Positions 34,032 through 43,772 are shown, counted from the stretch's first letter. The stretch is DNA of 64,000 nucleotides from an uncultured Bacteroidales bacterium (GCA_902802815.1 CADCNQ010000017.1:1-64000); one strand, 5' to 3'. The notes: generated by a model from the sequence alone, not told the origin. Numbers and translations are program-made.

Positions 34032-35848
34032 TGAAGAGGTATATTCTTACGTTTGTGTGCCTGATAGTGTCCCTTGCGGGGATGTGTCAGGTGACGGTGA
34101 AGATACAGGTGCAGCCCCAGTGTGAAGTGGGACAGAGGGTGCGTGTGAGCTATGTGGTGAACACGGCGGATGTGGACGATATCCAGGTGGGAGACTTCCC
34201 CGGATTTGATTTGCTCTACGGTCCCTCGACAAGCACGCAGAGCAGCTACAGCATAGTGAACGGCAGGAGTACGAGCAGCAGTTCGATGACATTCTCCTAC
34301 ACACTGCTGGCAAAGCAGGAAGGCAAGTTTCAGGTGCCGGCCGCCACAATCAGGAGCGGAGGGAAGACCTACAAGAGTGCGGGTTCGAGCATCGAGGTGC
34401 TCCCGTCGTCAGGAAATTCCGGCAGCAGTCACTCGCAGGGGAGCAGTTCCGGCGGCGGACGTCCGAGTGTGTCGCAGCATCGCGGCGGACAGGGCGGAGT
34501 GGGGAAGGACGACCTGTTTATCGCTGTGACGGCCAACAAGAAGAAGGTGTATGAACAGGAAGCCGTGGTGGTGACCTACAAGCTGTACACCCTTGTCAAC
34601 ATACGTCAGTTGGCGGGCGAAATGCCGGAACTGGACAACTGCCACGTTCAGGAACTGGACTCGAAGGCCCAGATGTCGCTGAAATACGAGAGATACAACG
34701 GACGCAACTACGGCACGGCTGTGTGGCGCCAGTATGTGCTCTTCCCCCAAAAGACGGGCAAGATATCCATTCCCTCTGTGAACTTTGATGCGGAAGTGGA
34801 ACTGACGAACGCCTCGGCAGATCCCTTTGACATATTCTTCGGCGGCGGAGCTCTTACACAGATGGTGAAGAAGACCATTACGGCTCCCGCTGTGGAGATA
34901 GACGTGCAGGCACTGCCGACACCGCGTCCGGAGCATTTTACGGGTGCTGTGGGGCATTTCACCATGTCGGGCACCCTGACTCCCGAGCAGCTCAATGCCA
35001 ACGATGCAGCCACGCTGAGACTCGTGGTGAGCGGTCAGGGCAACATGAAACTGATGAAAGCTCCGGTGGTGTCGTTCCCCAAGGACTTCGAGGTGTACGA
35101 CCCCAAGGAGAACAACAAGACGGTGATGACGGCGTCGGGAGCAAAGGGTAATGTGCTGTTCGACTATGTCGTGGTGCCCCGTCACGGCGGCAGATACTCG
35201 ATTCCTCCCGTGGAGTTCGTATATTTCGACCCGGACAAGGAAGCGTATCAGACGGTGAGGACGGATTCCTTCCACATCGCCGTGGCAAAGGGTAAGGAGA
35301 CCCACTCTGCGGCAGTGCAGCACAAGGAAGAACTGAAAGTGCTCTCCAGCGACATACACTATATCAAGACCGGGGAGGCGAAGGTGAAGAGTCAGTCGGT
35401 GAACTTCTTCATGACGGAGAAATACGGTATGGCCTATGGAATCAGTCTGGTGGCCTTCCTCGGAATACTCGGCATATTCTACCGCAAAGCCAAGGAGAAC
35501 GCCAATATCGCCGGTGTGCGTCGCAAGCGTGCCGGAAAGGCTGCGTCCAAGCGTCTGAAGATGGCTGCCAAACTGCTCAAAGCACACGACGCGGGAGCTT
35601 TCTACGACGAGACCCTGCGTGCGCTGATAGGCTATGCCGGCGACAAGCTGTCACTGCCCACTGAGGAACTCTCCAAGGAAAGAATCTCCGAGGAGATGCT
35701 CTCCAAGGGTGTGTCGGAGGCTCTTGTGGAGCGGTATATCAGAGTGATGAACGACTGCGAGTTTGCCCGTTTTGCCCCCGGAAATCCGGAAGAGACGATG
35801 GACAAGATATTCTCCGAGGCAACGGATGTGATAAACGAAATGGAATAA
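34025..35848 (+). CDS. batD: BatD, oxygen tolerance family
   Basis: 607 residues. A signal peptide (MKRYILTFVCLIVSLAGMCQ) is followed by repeated Ig-like modules of the BatD family (YVVNTADVDDIQVGDFPGFD; FIAVTANKKKVYEQEAVVVT; ATLRLVVSGQGNMKLMKAPV), a Ser/Gly-rich linker at residues 125-150, a membrane helix near 470 (YGISLVAFLGILGIF) and a helical cytoplasmic tail (RISEEMLSKGVSEALVERYI). Start is ATG 34025 or ATG 34031; both overlap or abut the batBC stop, which implies coupled translation. Confidence 0.92.
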   Translation: MVMKRYILTFVCLIVSLAGMCQVTVKIQVQPQCEVGQRVRVSYVVNTADVDDIQVGDFPGFDLLYGPSTSTQSSYSIVNGRSTSSSSMTFSYTLLAKQEGKFQVPAATIRSGGKTYKSAGSSIEVLPSSGNSGSSHSQGSSSGGGRPSVSQHRGGQGGVGKDDLFIAVTANKKKVYEQEAVVVTYKLYTLVNIRQLAGEMPELDNCHVQELDSKAQMSLKYERYNGRNYGTAVWRQYVLFPQKTGKISIPSVNFDAEVELTNASADPFDIFFGGGALTQMVKKTITAPAVEIDVQALPTPRPEHFTGAVGHFTMSGTLTPEQLNANDAATLRLVVSGQGNMKLMKAPVVSFPKDFEVYDPKENNKTVMTASGAKGNVLFDYVVVPRHGGRYSIPPVEFVYFDPDKEAYQTVRTDSFHIAVAKGKETHSAAVQHKEELKVLSSDIHYIKTGEAKVKSQSVNFFMTEKYGMAYGISLVAFLGILGIFYRKAKENANIAGVRRKRAGKAASKRLKMAAKLLKAHDAGAFYDETLRALIGYAGDKLSLPTEELSKERISEEMLSKGVSEALVERYIRVMNDCEFARFAPGNPEETMDKIFSEATDVINEME

Positions 35849-35852
35849 TACG

Positions 35853-36605
35853 ATGAAGAGACTCACCATAATGATAATGCTGATGGCAGCGACGTATGTC
35901 TCTGCTGCGGATGCGGATTCTCTCAAGGTGCTCGGCGACAGTGCTTTTGCGAAGGAGGATTTCAAGACGGCTGTGACGCACTACAAAGCCGTTGCGGAAC
36001 TGGGAGAGAGTGCGGCGGTGTGCTACAATCTGGGTTGCTGCTACTATCGTCTGGACGATATGGCACGCAGTGTGCTGTGGTTTGAGAGAGCGGCTTTGCT
36101 CGACCCCTCCGATGAGGACATCCGTTTCAATCTCGATATGGCCCGTTCGAAGACGATAGACCATATCACACCCTGTCACGAGATGTTCTTCACTGCGGCC
36201 TGGCATTCCATGATATCATGGCTCAGTGCCGACGAGTGGGGAAAGTGGGCAGTCGCCTTCTTCGTGGGAATGCTGCTGTTCTTCATCATGTATTTCTTCT
36301 CGGCCGACATCGTGGTGCGCAAGATAGGTTTCTTCGGAGCCCTGATGTCTCTCGTTGTCGTGATACTGACAAATGCACTGGCTTACGGTCAGCGTCAGAT
36401 GCAGGTGGAGCGCAGCGGTGCCATCGTGATGACTCCTGCTGTGACGGTGAAGAGCACGCCTTCGAAGAGCGGCACGGAACTCTTCGTCCTTCACGAGGGC
36501 ACCCGTGTGGAGATACTCGACAACTCGATGAAGGAGTGGGTCGAGGTGCAGATAGCCGACGGTAAGGTGGGCTGGATGGAGAGAGAGCAACTGGAGCAGA
36601 TATAA
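35853..36605 (+). CDS. batE: BatE, TPR and SH3-type membrane protein
   Basis: 250 residues. Signal peptide (LTIMIMLMAATYVSAADA), two TPR-like units (DFKTAVTHYKAVAELGESAA; DMARSVLWFERAALLDPSDE), two membrane helices near residues 130-175 (WAVAFFVGMLLFFIMYFF; LMSLVVVILTNALAYG), and a C-terminal bacterial SH3 domain (VKSTPSKSGTELFVLHEGTR, ending in VGWMEREQLEQI). This is the usual terminal member of the Bat operon. The SH3 domain may touch peptidoglycan. Confidence 0.88.
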   Translation: MKRLTIMIMLMAATYVSAADADSLKVLGDSAFAKEDFKTAVTHYKAVAELGESAAVCYNLGCCYYRLDDMARSVLWFERAALLDPSDEDIRFNLDMARSKTIDHITPCHEMFFTAAWHSMISWLSADEWGKWAVAFFVGMLLFFIMYFFSADIVVRKIGFFGALMSLVVVILTNALAYGQRQMQVERSGAIVMTPAVTVKSTPSKSGTELFVLHEGTRVEILDNSMKEWVEVQIADGKVGWMEREQLEQI

Positions 36606-36623
36606 CACAGTGGCGGAAAGGAT

Positions 36624-37280
36624 ATGGACGAAAAGATTCTTTTGCTGGTGAACGGTTACCACACCACGTGGCTGAATGATTTCATGTGGAATGTGACGGG
36701 TATTCTGCCCTGGATGCTGTTCTATGTTTCGATACTGTGGCTGGTGTTCAAGAACAACAAAGTGGAGATGTCGCTCTCGATAGTGGTCTTTGTGGCTCTC
36801 ACGGTGCTCCTTGCCGACCAGATAAGTGCCACTCTGATAAAGCCGCTTGTCGGTCGTCTGCGTCCTACGCACGAACCGTCTCTCGTTGGTCAGATCCAGA
36901 TTGTGAGAGGATATGTGGGCGGACTGTACAGTTTCCCCAGCAGCCACGCGGCCAACACTTTCGCCGTGGCAACGTTCCTGTCTCTGCTGGTGCACTATTG
37001 GCGTATGACGATGCTGTGTTTCCTGTGGGCTGTGATGTGCAGTTACAGCCGTGTGTATCTGGGGGTTCACTATCCTTCCGACATCCTGTGCGGTGCCGTG
37101 CTAGGTGTTTTGACGGGTGCGCTCACTTATTACCTTTACCGCCTGACAGTCAAGAAACGTCTGCAGAAATACACTCACGGATATTATTCCACATCCTACA
37201 CCTCTTCGGGTTTCCTGATGTCGGATATGGATTTTGTCTCAGTAGCGTTTCTGCTGACGCTGATAGGAATGTCCTTCTAA
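36624..37280 (+). CDS. PAP2-family membrane phosphatase
   Basis: 218 residues, about six membrane helices. The three PAP2 phosphatase motifs are complete: KPLVGRLRP, SFPSSHAANTF and SRVYLGVHYPSDI, the last two holding the catalytic His residues. Likely substrates are lipid phosphates such as undecaprenyl pyrophosphate or lipid A phosphate; sequence does not discriminate. It follows batE by 18 bases and is probably the last gene of the operon. Its 3' end overlaps the convergent pseudouridine synthase gene by 4 bases. Confidence 0.9.
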   Translation: MDEKILLLVNGYHTTWLNDFMWNVTGILPWMLFYVSILWLVFKNNKVEMSLSIVVFVALTVLLADQISATLIKPLVGRLRPTHEPSLVGQIQIVRGYVGGLYSFPSSHAANTFAVATFLSLLVHYWRMTMLCFLWAVMCSYSRVYLGVHYPSDILCGAVLGVLTGALTYYLYRLTVKKRLQKYTHGYYSTSYTSSGFLMSDMDFVSVAFLLTLIGMSF

Positions 37281-38161
37281 TCCTCGAAGAATTTTGTAAA
37301 GGCTCTCGGGAACGGAGTCTCGAAGCGCATGTCTTCTCCCGTCACAGGATGGGTGAAGAAGAGTCTGTAGGCATGCAGTGCCAGTCGTCTTGCGGGATTG
37401 CGTCCGTTGCCGTATTTGTCGTCTCCGCACACGGGATATCCTAAGTCTGCCATGTGTACGCGAATCTGGTTTTTGCGTCCGGTCTCCAGTTTCATCTCGC
37501 ACAGTGTCAGGTCGCCGCTCACTTTCAGACGCCGGTAGTGAGTGACGGCCTCCTTGCCTCCATTGTCGGTGGGAGAGGAGTAGGTGACGTATGCTTTGTT
37601 GTCTTTCAGCCAGCTGTGCACAGTGCCGCCTTCCTGTTCCATCGCACCGGAGAGAAGTGCCACGTAGCGGCGGTCGTAGACGAGTTCCTTCCAGTTGTGT
37701 TCCAGCGTCTGCGCAGTCTCAATGTCCTTTGCATATATCATGAGACCGGAGGTGTCCCTGTCGAGACGGTGCACCACGTGGGCGCGGCATTTGAAGTGTC
37801 TCTTTTCGAAGTATTCGTCCAGCACGGTCTTCACGCAGTACTGCTTTGCCGACGAGGCCATTGAGAGTATGCCCTCGCTCTTTTCTATCACCACGAGATT
37901 CTTGTCCTCGTAGATGATTTTTACGTAGCGGTTTTCAAGTGCTGTGGATTTCTTGTGTCTCATTACGTTCACCACGTCGCCTCTCCTAAGAGGTGTGTCG
38001 TGGCGGCTCACAGCCTTTCTGTTCACCGTGACAGCTCCGCCCGAGAGCAGATTCTTCACTCTCGTGTGTGTGAGTCCCATCTGTTTGAGGAGGAAGTCGA
38101 TGAGTACGGTGTCCTCCCTGACGGGTATTTCGATATATTTTTTTGAAGCGTATTCGTTCAT
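37277..38161 (-). CDS. RluA-family pseudouridine synthase
   Basis: 294 residues. An N-terminal S4 RNA-binding domain (LTHTRVKNLLSGGAVTVNRK, residues about 30-75) and a catalytic domain with AHVVHRLDRDTSGLMIYAKD, in which the first Asp of HRLDRDTSG is the nucleophile. GRKNQIRVHMADLGYPVCGD is the second conserved block. It isomerises uridines in rRNA or tRNA; the target position is not deducible. It starts in a TAATG overlap with the stop codon of the fructose bisphosphatase gene, so the two are translationally coupled. Confidence 0.93.
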   Translation of the reverse strand: MNEYASKKYIEIPVREDTVLIDFLLKQMGLTHTRVKNLLSGGAVTVNRKAVSRHDTPLRRGDVVNVMRHKKSTALENRYVKIIYEDKNLVVIEKSEGILSMASSAKQYCVKTVLDEYFEKRHFKCRAHVVHRLDRDTSGLMIYAKDIETAQTLEHNWKELVYDRRYVALLSGAMEQEGGTVHSWLKDNKAYVTYSSPTDNGGKEAVTHYRRLKVSGDLTLCEMKLETGRKNQIRVHMADLGYPVCGDDKYGNGRNPARRLALHAYRLFFTHPVTGEDMRFETPFPRAFTKFFED

Positions 38162-40143
38162 TATCCTCTGGATTTAAGCAGTCCGTGACGATAGGCGTAG
38201 AGCAGTTCCCTGAGTTCCTCTATCTGTCTCATCAGATGCTGCCCTCTGTCGGTGTCTCTCACTTTCATGCGCTGTCCCATCATCTCCACGATTTGCACTT
38301 CGCTCTTGATGTCCGTACCGCTCACGATGGCATCTTTTGTGCTCTTGAAGGGTTCGTGCTGTATGAGCTGGAATCCTCTGGAGTGGTAAACGAGCGTATA
38401 TCCGGCGATGCCCGTTGTCTTGTGATACGGTTCGGCAAATCCTCCGTCGATAACCATCAGTTGTCCGTCGGCTCTGATGGGGCTTTCTCCCGCAGCCACG
38501 TGTACGGGCACGTGTCCGTTGATGATATGCCGGTGAGTGCCTTTCACTCCGAATGCGTCCAGTATGCTGCGACACACGTCTGGATTGTTGCGCAGACGGT
38601 AGTATGCACCTTTCTTTTCTTCGTGCAGTGTCTTATCCACGAGGAAATAGCGCTCGAATGTGGTCATCCGGCTCTTGTCGAAGAGAGGACTTTCGGGGCC
38701 GCACCACAGATACCAGAAATAGTCCTTCGCCCATTTCTTGTCGGTCTCCGGTGTGTCTGTCGTGAATGCCGAGCGCATAATCATTCCCGTGCGTGTCATC
38801 AGTGCCATGCCTTTCAGTTTCTCTCCTTTCAGTGTTACTTCCTTGAGTGTGCCGTCTTCGTTCATGGGCACGGAGGCGTGGAAGAGCAGGTTGGAGTTGA
38901 ACACGGCGTACATGCATCCGTGGTCGAACAGGCATTTGATGTGTCTCTGCAGTTTCTCGCTCACGCGGAAGCTGTGGTGCAGCTGCCGTGTCAGTTCTTC
39001 TTCTTCGGGAGTGAGTTTGTAGGGGTCGTTCCAGTCCACGGTGGGGAAGTGGCACGATGTCATGCTGTAGGTCTTTCCGTCCAGTTCGTACACACCCTTT
39101 TCGGGATTGATGTGGTGCAGTGTGCCCACGCGTGATATCACCCAGTCGTCATGTGCCCTGGTCATCTGTTCCTCCAGTTTGAACTGCAGCACGGAGACCG
39201 CTTTGTGCATTCTTGCCAGCAACAGTTGCTCTTTTTCGTCCATGGCCCGCTGGTGTTCTGCCAATTTGGGCATGAATTCCCTGCAGGGGTCGTCTCCGTA
39301 GTGTTCCATTGCGAATGTGGCCAGCGGTACGAGGTTGATACCGTATCCGTCCTCCAGTGTGGCCATGTTGCCGAAACGCAGCGAGAGTCTCAGTACGTTC
39401 ATGATACAGCAGTCGTTACCGGCGGCGGCACCCATCCACAGGGCATCGTGGTTGCCCCATTGTATGTCGAAATTCTTGTAGTCGACGAGTGTGTCCATGA
39501 TGATGTGTGCTCCGGGTCCGCGGTCGAAGATGTCGCCCAGGATGTGCAGCTGGTCGATGGCCAGATGCTGTATCACATGCGACAGTGCCTTGATGAAGTT
39601 GCCTGCCTGCTCTGTGGATATGATGGTCTCCACGATACGGTGTATGTAGTCGCCTTTGTCCTTGTCCTCGGCATTCTCGTGCAGCAGTTCCTCCAGTATG
39701 TATGCAAACTCTTTGGGCAGGGCTTTGCGCACTTTGCTGCGCGTGTATTTCGATGATACGATGCGGCACACCTCGATAAGCCTGTACAGCGTGGTCTCAT
39801 ACCATGGTGTGAGGTCTTTTTCCGCTGCGGTGATGAGTTCCAGTTTTTCTTCCGGATAGTAGATGAGTGTGCACAGTTCCCTTATCTCCTCCTTGGAGAG
39901 GGTGTCTGCGTAGCGTTCCTTGATTTTTCTTTTGATGCTTCCCGACGCGTTCTTCAGTATGTGCTGGAAGGCCTCGTGCTCTCCGTGTATGTCGGCCACG
40001 AAATGTTCTGTGCCTTTCGGCAGGTTGAGTATAGCCTCCAGATTGATGATTTCGGTGCTGGCTGCCCCTGCGTTGGGGAAACTCTGCGAGAGCAGTTCGA
40101 GGACGCGGCGGTCCTGTTCTATCTGTTGTGCGGAAATGACCAT
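38161..40143 (-). CDS. fbp: Fructose-1,6-bisphosphatase, class III
   Basis: 660 residues. It makes fructose-6-phosphate for gluconeogenesis. This is the large class III enzyme built on a calcineurin-like metallophosphatase: HFVADIHGEHEAFQHIL, ILGDIFDRGPGAH and WGNHDALWMGAAAGND supply the metal ligands. INLEAILNLPKGTEHF is a class-specific block. ATG 40143 (MVISAQQIEQDRRV) is chosen because the upstream TTG at 40179 lies within the promoter. It is frequent in Firmicutes and Bacteroidetes. Confidence 0.95.
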   Translation of the reverse strand: MVISAQQIEQDRRVLELLSQSFPNAGAASTEIINLEAILNLPKGTEHFVADIHGEHEAFQHILKNASGSIKRKIKERYADTLSKEEIRELCTLIYYPEEKLELITAAEKDLTPWYETTLYRLIEVCRIVSSKYTRSKVRKALPKEFAYILEELLHENAEDKDKGDYIHRIVETIISTEQAGNFIKALSHVIQHLAIDQLHILGDIFDRGPGAHIIMDTLVDYKNFDIQWGNHDALWMGAAAGNDCCIMNVLRLSLRFGNMATLEDGYGINLVPLATFAMEHYGDDPCREFMPKLAEHQRAMDEKEQLLLARMHKAVSVLQFKLEEQMTRAHDDWVISRVGTLHHINPEKGVYELDGKTYSMTSCHFPTVDWNDPYKLTPEEEELTRQLHHSFRVSEKLQRHIKCLFDHGCMYAVFNSNLLFHASVPMNEDGTLKEVTLKGEKLKGMALMTRTGMIMRSAFTTDTPETDKKWAKDYFWYLWCGPESPLFDKSRMTTFERYFLVDKTLHEEKKGAYYRLRNNPDVCRSILDAFGVKGTHRHIINGHVPVHVAAGESPIRADGQLMVIDGGFAEPYHKTTGIAGYTLVYHSRGFQLIQHEPFKSTKDAIVSGTDIKSEVQIVEMMGQRMKVRDTDRGQHLMRQIEELRELLYAYRHGLLKSRG

Positions 40144-40176
40144 GTCTGAGTCGTGATTTTGTATCCTTTTTGTGTG

Positions 40177-40184
40177 CAAAAATA
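40177..40184 (-). promoter_or_regulatory. fbp promoter
   Basis: CAAAAATA on the plus strand is TATTTTTG on the minus strand, 34 bases upstream of ATG 40143. Confidence 0.65.
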
Positions 40185-40291
40185 CGAATTTTTATTGAAG
40201 AATGTGTAAATTATGATAATAAAATTGATGATTAAGGAATGAAGAGGGATGTTTTTCAATTTTCATTGTTTTATATCTCGGGAAAAATTCT

Positions 40292-40299
40292 TACCTTTG
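40292..40299 (+). promoter_or_regulatory. Promoter of the Omp85-like gene, nearly leaderless
   Basis: TACCTTTG ends 7 bases before ATG 40307; the expected start site falls on or next to the start codon. Confidence 0.75.
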
Positions 40300-40306
40300 T
40301 ACCCGT

Positions 40307-41602
40307 ATGATGAAACGTACTCTGATTCTGGCATGCGTTGTCTGCGCGTGTCTCTCCGCCCTCGGACGTGGGACGGTGTCTGTGGACAGTCTTATTGTCG
40401 ACAGTGTTGTGACTCCGGCAGACAGCGTTGTTGCTTTGCGTGACAGCCTGGTTGCTCCGGCCGACACCATAGAGGGTCTTGAGGGCGATACGGTGAGAAA
40501 CCGTCGCTATGACTATCGCAACAAGAAGGGTATCATGCGTCCCGTCTACATGCTTCTCAACTATCTTGCCAACACCAACAAAGCTACCGACAAACCCTTC
40601 GACTGGAGTATTGCCGCCGGTCCCAGCTACAATCCCAACAGTTCCTTCGCCATCGGTGGTGTCGTGAGCGGCCTGTATCGTTGGGACAGGGAAGACCGCT
40701 CGCTGCAGAAGTCGGACATGAGTCTCTACTTCAACTTCGGCATCAAAGGCTATGTTGAGGTGGGTGTCAGGGGCAACAACTACATGCCCAAGGATCGCCA
40801 GCGCTGGACTTACGATTTTACTTTCCGCAACATCCCCAACGACATCTGGGGCATAGGCTGGGATATGTGCAGCGACGACCGTAACAAAGGCAACTACAAG
40901 CAGTTCCAACTGACCTTCAGTCCTAATTATCTCTTCCGCATTGCCGACAACCTGTATGCCGGTGTCAGGATGAATTTCATGTACAGCAAGACCCGCGACT
41001 TCAATTTCCCCGTACGCAACCTGCAATATGTGGATCTTCTCAACGGGCAGGACAAGGACATCACCGCCACGGGATTCGGCGGCGAATTGCTCTACGATTC
41101 TCGCGACTTCGGCCTGAATGCCTACAAGGGTCACTATCTCAGCATCCAGCAACTCTATTATGCTCCCGGCATCACCACCTATACCTTCTGGTCCACGGAT
41201 GTCACTTATCGCACCTACGTCCCCCTGTGGACGAAGTGCGTATTTGCTATGGAGGTGCACGGTCTCTTCAACTACGGCGGCACCGTGCCCTGGACGCTGA
41301 TGGGTATGTCGGGTGTGGACGGACGCCTGCGCGGCTACTACCGCGGACGCTATCGCGACAACAACATCATGGAGGGTCAGATAGAGTTCCGCCAGCGCAT
41401 CAAATGGCGTCTGGGCGTTGTGGCCTGGGTGGGATGCGCCAATGTTTTCTCCGACTTCAAGACCATCGCCTGGCACAAGACGCTTCCCAGTTACGGACTG
41501 GGTCTGCGCTGGGAGTTCAAACCCCGCGTGAATATACGTATCGACTATGGTTTTACACGTGACGAGGGTGGTGTGGTGTTTAATATCAACGAAGCATTCT
41601 AA
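40307..41602 (+). CDS. Omp85/surface-antigen type beta-barrel without POTRA domains
   Basis: 431 residues. Signal peptide (TLILACVVCACLSALG), a short linker with DSVV/ADSVV repeats, then an outer-membrane barrel of about 360 residues. RLRGYYRGRYRDNNIMEGQI corresponds to the conserved loop-6 Arg-Gly motif of Omp85 barrels, and the last strands (YGLGLRWEFKPRVNIRIDYG, ending in FNINEAF) match the bacterial surface antigen domain. No POTRA repeats precede the barrel, so it is unlikely to be BamA or TamA. Substrate unknown. A PCMD protein gene follows 6 bases later. Confidence 0.85.
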   Translation: MMKRTLILACVVCACLSALGRGTVSVDSLIVDSVVTPADSVVALRDSLVAPADTIEGLEGDTVRNRRYDYRNKKGIMRPVYMLLNYLANTNKATDKPFDWSIAAGPSYNPNSSFAIGGVVSGLYRWDREDRSLQKSDMSLYFNFGIKGYVEVGVRGNNYMPKDRQRWTYDFTFRNIPNDIWGIGWDMCSDDRNKGNYKQFQLTFSPNYLFRIADNLYAGVRMNFMYSKTRDFNFPVRNLQYVDLLNGQDKDITATGFGGELLYDSRDFGLNAYKGHYLSIQQLYYAPGITTYTFWSTDVTYRTYVPLWTKCVFAMEVHGLFNYGGTVPWTLMGMSGVDGRLRGYYRGRYRDNNIMEGQIEFRQRIKWRLGVVAWVGCANVFSDFKTIAWHKTLPSYGLGLRWEFKPRVNIRIDYGFTRDEGGVVFNINEAF

Positions 41603-41608
41603 AACTGT

Positions 41609-42571
41609 ATGGCTATGATAAAACGCGTTTCTGCTTTGCTGTTGGTGTTCCTCTCCGTTGGAATGCTTTCCGCTGAAGATGAATTGATTAAGTTCGGTGA
41701 TTTTGAGCAGTGGATTGAACGCAGCTACAAGGAGAGCGCCATCATCGGAGGCAATCGTAAGACGCTTCTTGAGGTGGGTCCTACGGCCCACTGGCCGGAA
41801 GGAAAGGCTTACTCCAACACGGGCGGCAGTCCCTGGGGTACCAGCAATGTGTACGCCAAGGTGGCCGGTGTGGTGAAGACCAATTCCAGTGTCTATAAGG
41901 ACACTCACGAGGGTCACGGTTTCTGTGCAAAACTCGTCACTCATGTGGAGTCGGTCAAGGTGATAGGTCTCATCAACATACGTGTCATAGCCACCGGTTC
42001 GCTCTTCACGGGAGAAATCAAGGAGCCCATCACCTCCTCCAAGAATGGTGTTGCAAATATCGATTTCGGCATACCGTTCACACGTCGTCCCCGGGCCATC
42101 AAATACGACTATAAAGTGCATCTTACCGACAGTCCCGACCGCGTCCGTGAGACGGGTTTCTCCAAAGCCTCCAAGGTGGCAGGCCCCGACATGTGCCAGG
42201 CCATCGTCATTCTCCAGAAGAGAGAGGAAGATGCCAAGGGAAATATTGTGGCTTACCGCGTAGGTACTATGATTGTGCACTACGGCAAGTCCACCTCATC
42301 CTGGGTCAACGACAAGGAATACGCTATCCACTACGGCGACATCTCCCACGAGTCGTGGTATCGCGACTATATGGGTCTCTGCTCCGACGACAAGGCTCTC
42401 TATGCCAGGAATTCCAAAGGTAAACTCGTGCGCTGCAACGAGATAGGGTGGGCTGCCGCTTCCGACGCTCCCACGCATGCCATCGTGAAGTTTGATTCGT
42501 CCCACGGAGGGGCCTACATCGGCACGGCGGGCAGCACTCTCTGGATAGATAATGTGCGCTGGGTGTACTGA
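41609..42571 (+). CDS. PCMD-domain exported protein
   Basis: 320 residues. Signal peptide (MIKRVSALLLVFLSVGMLSA) and no lipobox. The body matches the PCMD family (putative carbohydrate metabolism domain): GGSPWGTSNVYAKVAGV, FGIPFTRRPRAIKYDYKVHL and SSHGGAYIGTAGSTLWIDNV. These domains are beta-sandwich glycan-binding-like modules in Bacteroidetes surface proteins. It is probably co-transcribed with the Omp85-like gene upstream, and its stop overlaps the nspC start (TGATG). Confidence 0.8.
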   Translation: MAMIKRVSALLLVFLSVGMLSAEDELIKFGDFEQWIERSYKESAIIGGNRKTLLEVGPTAHWPEGKAYSNTGGSPWGTSNVYAKVAGVVKTNSSVYKDTHEGHGFCAKLVTHVESVKVIGLINIRVIATGSLFTGEIKEPITSSKNGVANIDFGIPFTRRPRAIKYDYKVHLTDSPDRVRETGFSKASKVAGPDMCQAIVILQKREEDAKGNIVAYRVGTMIVHYGKSTSSWVNDKEYAIHYGDISHESWYRDYMGLCSDDKALYARNSKGKLVRCNEIGWAAASDAPTHAIVKFDSSHGGAYIGTAGSTLWIDNVRWVY

Positions 42572-43728
42572 TGGCGATGAAGACTCCCTGTTATCTCATC
42601 GAAGAGCGCCTTCTCCGGCGCAATCTCTCGCTCATCCGTTCTGTGGCCGAGCGTGCCGGCGTGGAGATTATCCTTGCCTTCAAGGCCTACGCCCTGTGGC
42701 GCACGTTTCCGGTGTTTCGCGAGTACATATCCTCCACCACGGCATCCAGTCTCTGGGAGGCCCGTCTGGGTTATGAGGAGTTCGGGGCACGCACCCACAC
42801 CTTCTCTCCGGCCTACACGGAGGATGACTTCCCCGCTCTGCTGCGCTGCTCTTCGCATATCACGTTCAATTCCCTCAGTCAGTTGCGCCGTTTCATGCCG
42901 CAGCTTCAGACTTACAATGAGGAGCATCCCGACCTGCGTGTGTCGCCCGGCGTGAGAATCAATCCGGAACATTCCCACATTGAGACGGCTCTCTACGACC
43001 CCTGTGCTCCGGGTTCGCGCTTCGGTGTGCTGCGCGACGACCTCTCAACTTTCACCTCTCAACTCTCAACTTATATCGAGGGTTTCCACTGTCATTGCCA
43101 TTGCGAGTCGTCAGCGGAGGACCTGGAGGACAACCTCATCTATATTGAGCGCAATTTCGGCGAGTGGTTTCCGCATATCAAGTGGCTCAATCTCGGCGGC
43201 GGTCATCTCATGACGCGTGCCGGCTACGATGTGGAGCGTCTTGTGCGCATCCTCTCCGGCCTGCGTGAGCGCTATCCTCATCTTCATATCATTCTCGAAC
43301 CGGGCAGTGCTTTCGGTTGGCAGACGGGTCCGCTGGTGACGTCTGTTGTCGATATTGTGGAGAATCACGGCATCCGCACGGCTATTCTCGATGTGTCGTT
43401 CACCTGTCACATGCCCGACTGTCTGGAGATGCCCTACAAGCCCGCTGTGCGTGAGTGTGTGGAGGAAGACTTTCCCGGCAAGGTGTACGAATACCGTCTC
43501 GGCGGTAATTCCTGTCTCAGCGGCGACTTCATGGAGGGTTTCCTCTTCGATCACGAACTCAGAGTGGGGGAGACGCTCCATCTGGAGGATATGAACCATT
43601 ACACCACGGTGAAGACAACCATGTTCAACGGCATCTCTCATCCTTCCATTGTGATGCGTCGTCTGAACGGCGAAGATGAGGTGCTTCGCGCCTTTTCCTA
43701 CGAGGATTACCGCGCCCGTATGGATTGA
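42571..43728 (+). CDS. nspC: Carboxynorspermidine decarboxylase with a repeat-like insertion
   Basis: 385 residues. It decarboxylates carboxy(nor)spermidine with pyridoxal phosphate in the last step of the alternative spermidine pathway. CYLIEERLLRRNLSLI opens the alanine-racemase-type barrel, ILAFKAYAL holds the PLP lysine, and FTCHMPDCLEMPYKPAV and GGNSCLSGDFMEGF are active-site blocks. Between RFGVLRDD and IEGFHCHCHCES the segment LSTFTSQLSTY is encoded by CTCAACTTTCACCTCTCAAC-type repeats typical of the intergenic regions here. Start overlaps the PCMD stop. Confidence 0.93.
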   Translation: MAMKTPCYLIEERLLRRNLSLIRSVAERAGVEIILAFKAYALWRTFPVFREYISSTTASSLWEARLGYEEFGARTHTFSPAYTEDDFPALLRCSSHITFNSLSQLRRFMPQLQTYNEEHPDLRVSPGVRINPEHSHIETALYDPCAPGSRFGVLRDDLSTFTSQLSTYIEGFHCHCHCESSAEDLEDNLIYIERNFGEWFPHIKWLNLGGGHLMTRAGYDVERLVRILSGLRERYPHLHIILEPGSAFGWQTGPLVTSVVDIVENHGIRTAILDVSFTCHMPDCLEMPYKPAVRECVEEDFPGKVYEYRLGGNSCLSGDFMEGFLFDHELRVGETLHLEDMNHYTTVKTTMFNGISHPSIVMRRLNGEDEVLRAFSYEDYRARMD

Positions 43729-43772
43729 ATTGGACTTTTTTTTCTTTCCTTTCAAAAAAAGTTGTGTAAAAG

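Noticed and set aside
40271..42280. Long open frame of about 669 codons on the minus strand opposite the Omp85-like and PCMD genes
   Set aside because: The plus-strand products have signal peptides, promoter and family motifs; the antisense frame follows from codon bias and has no domains.
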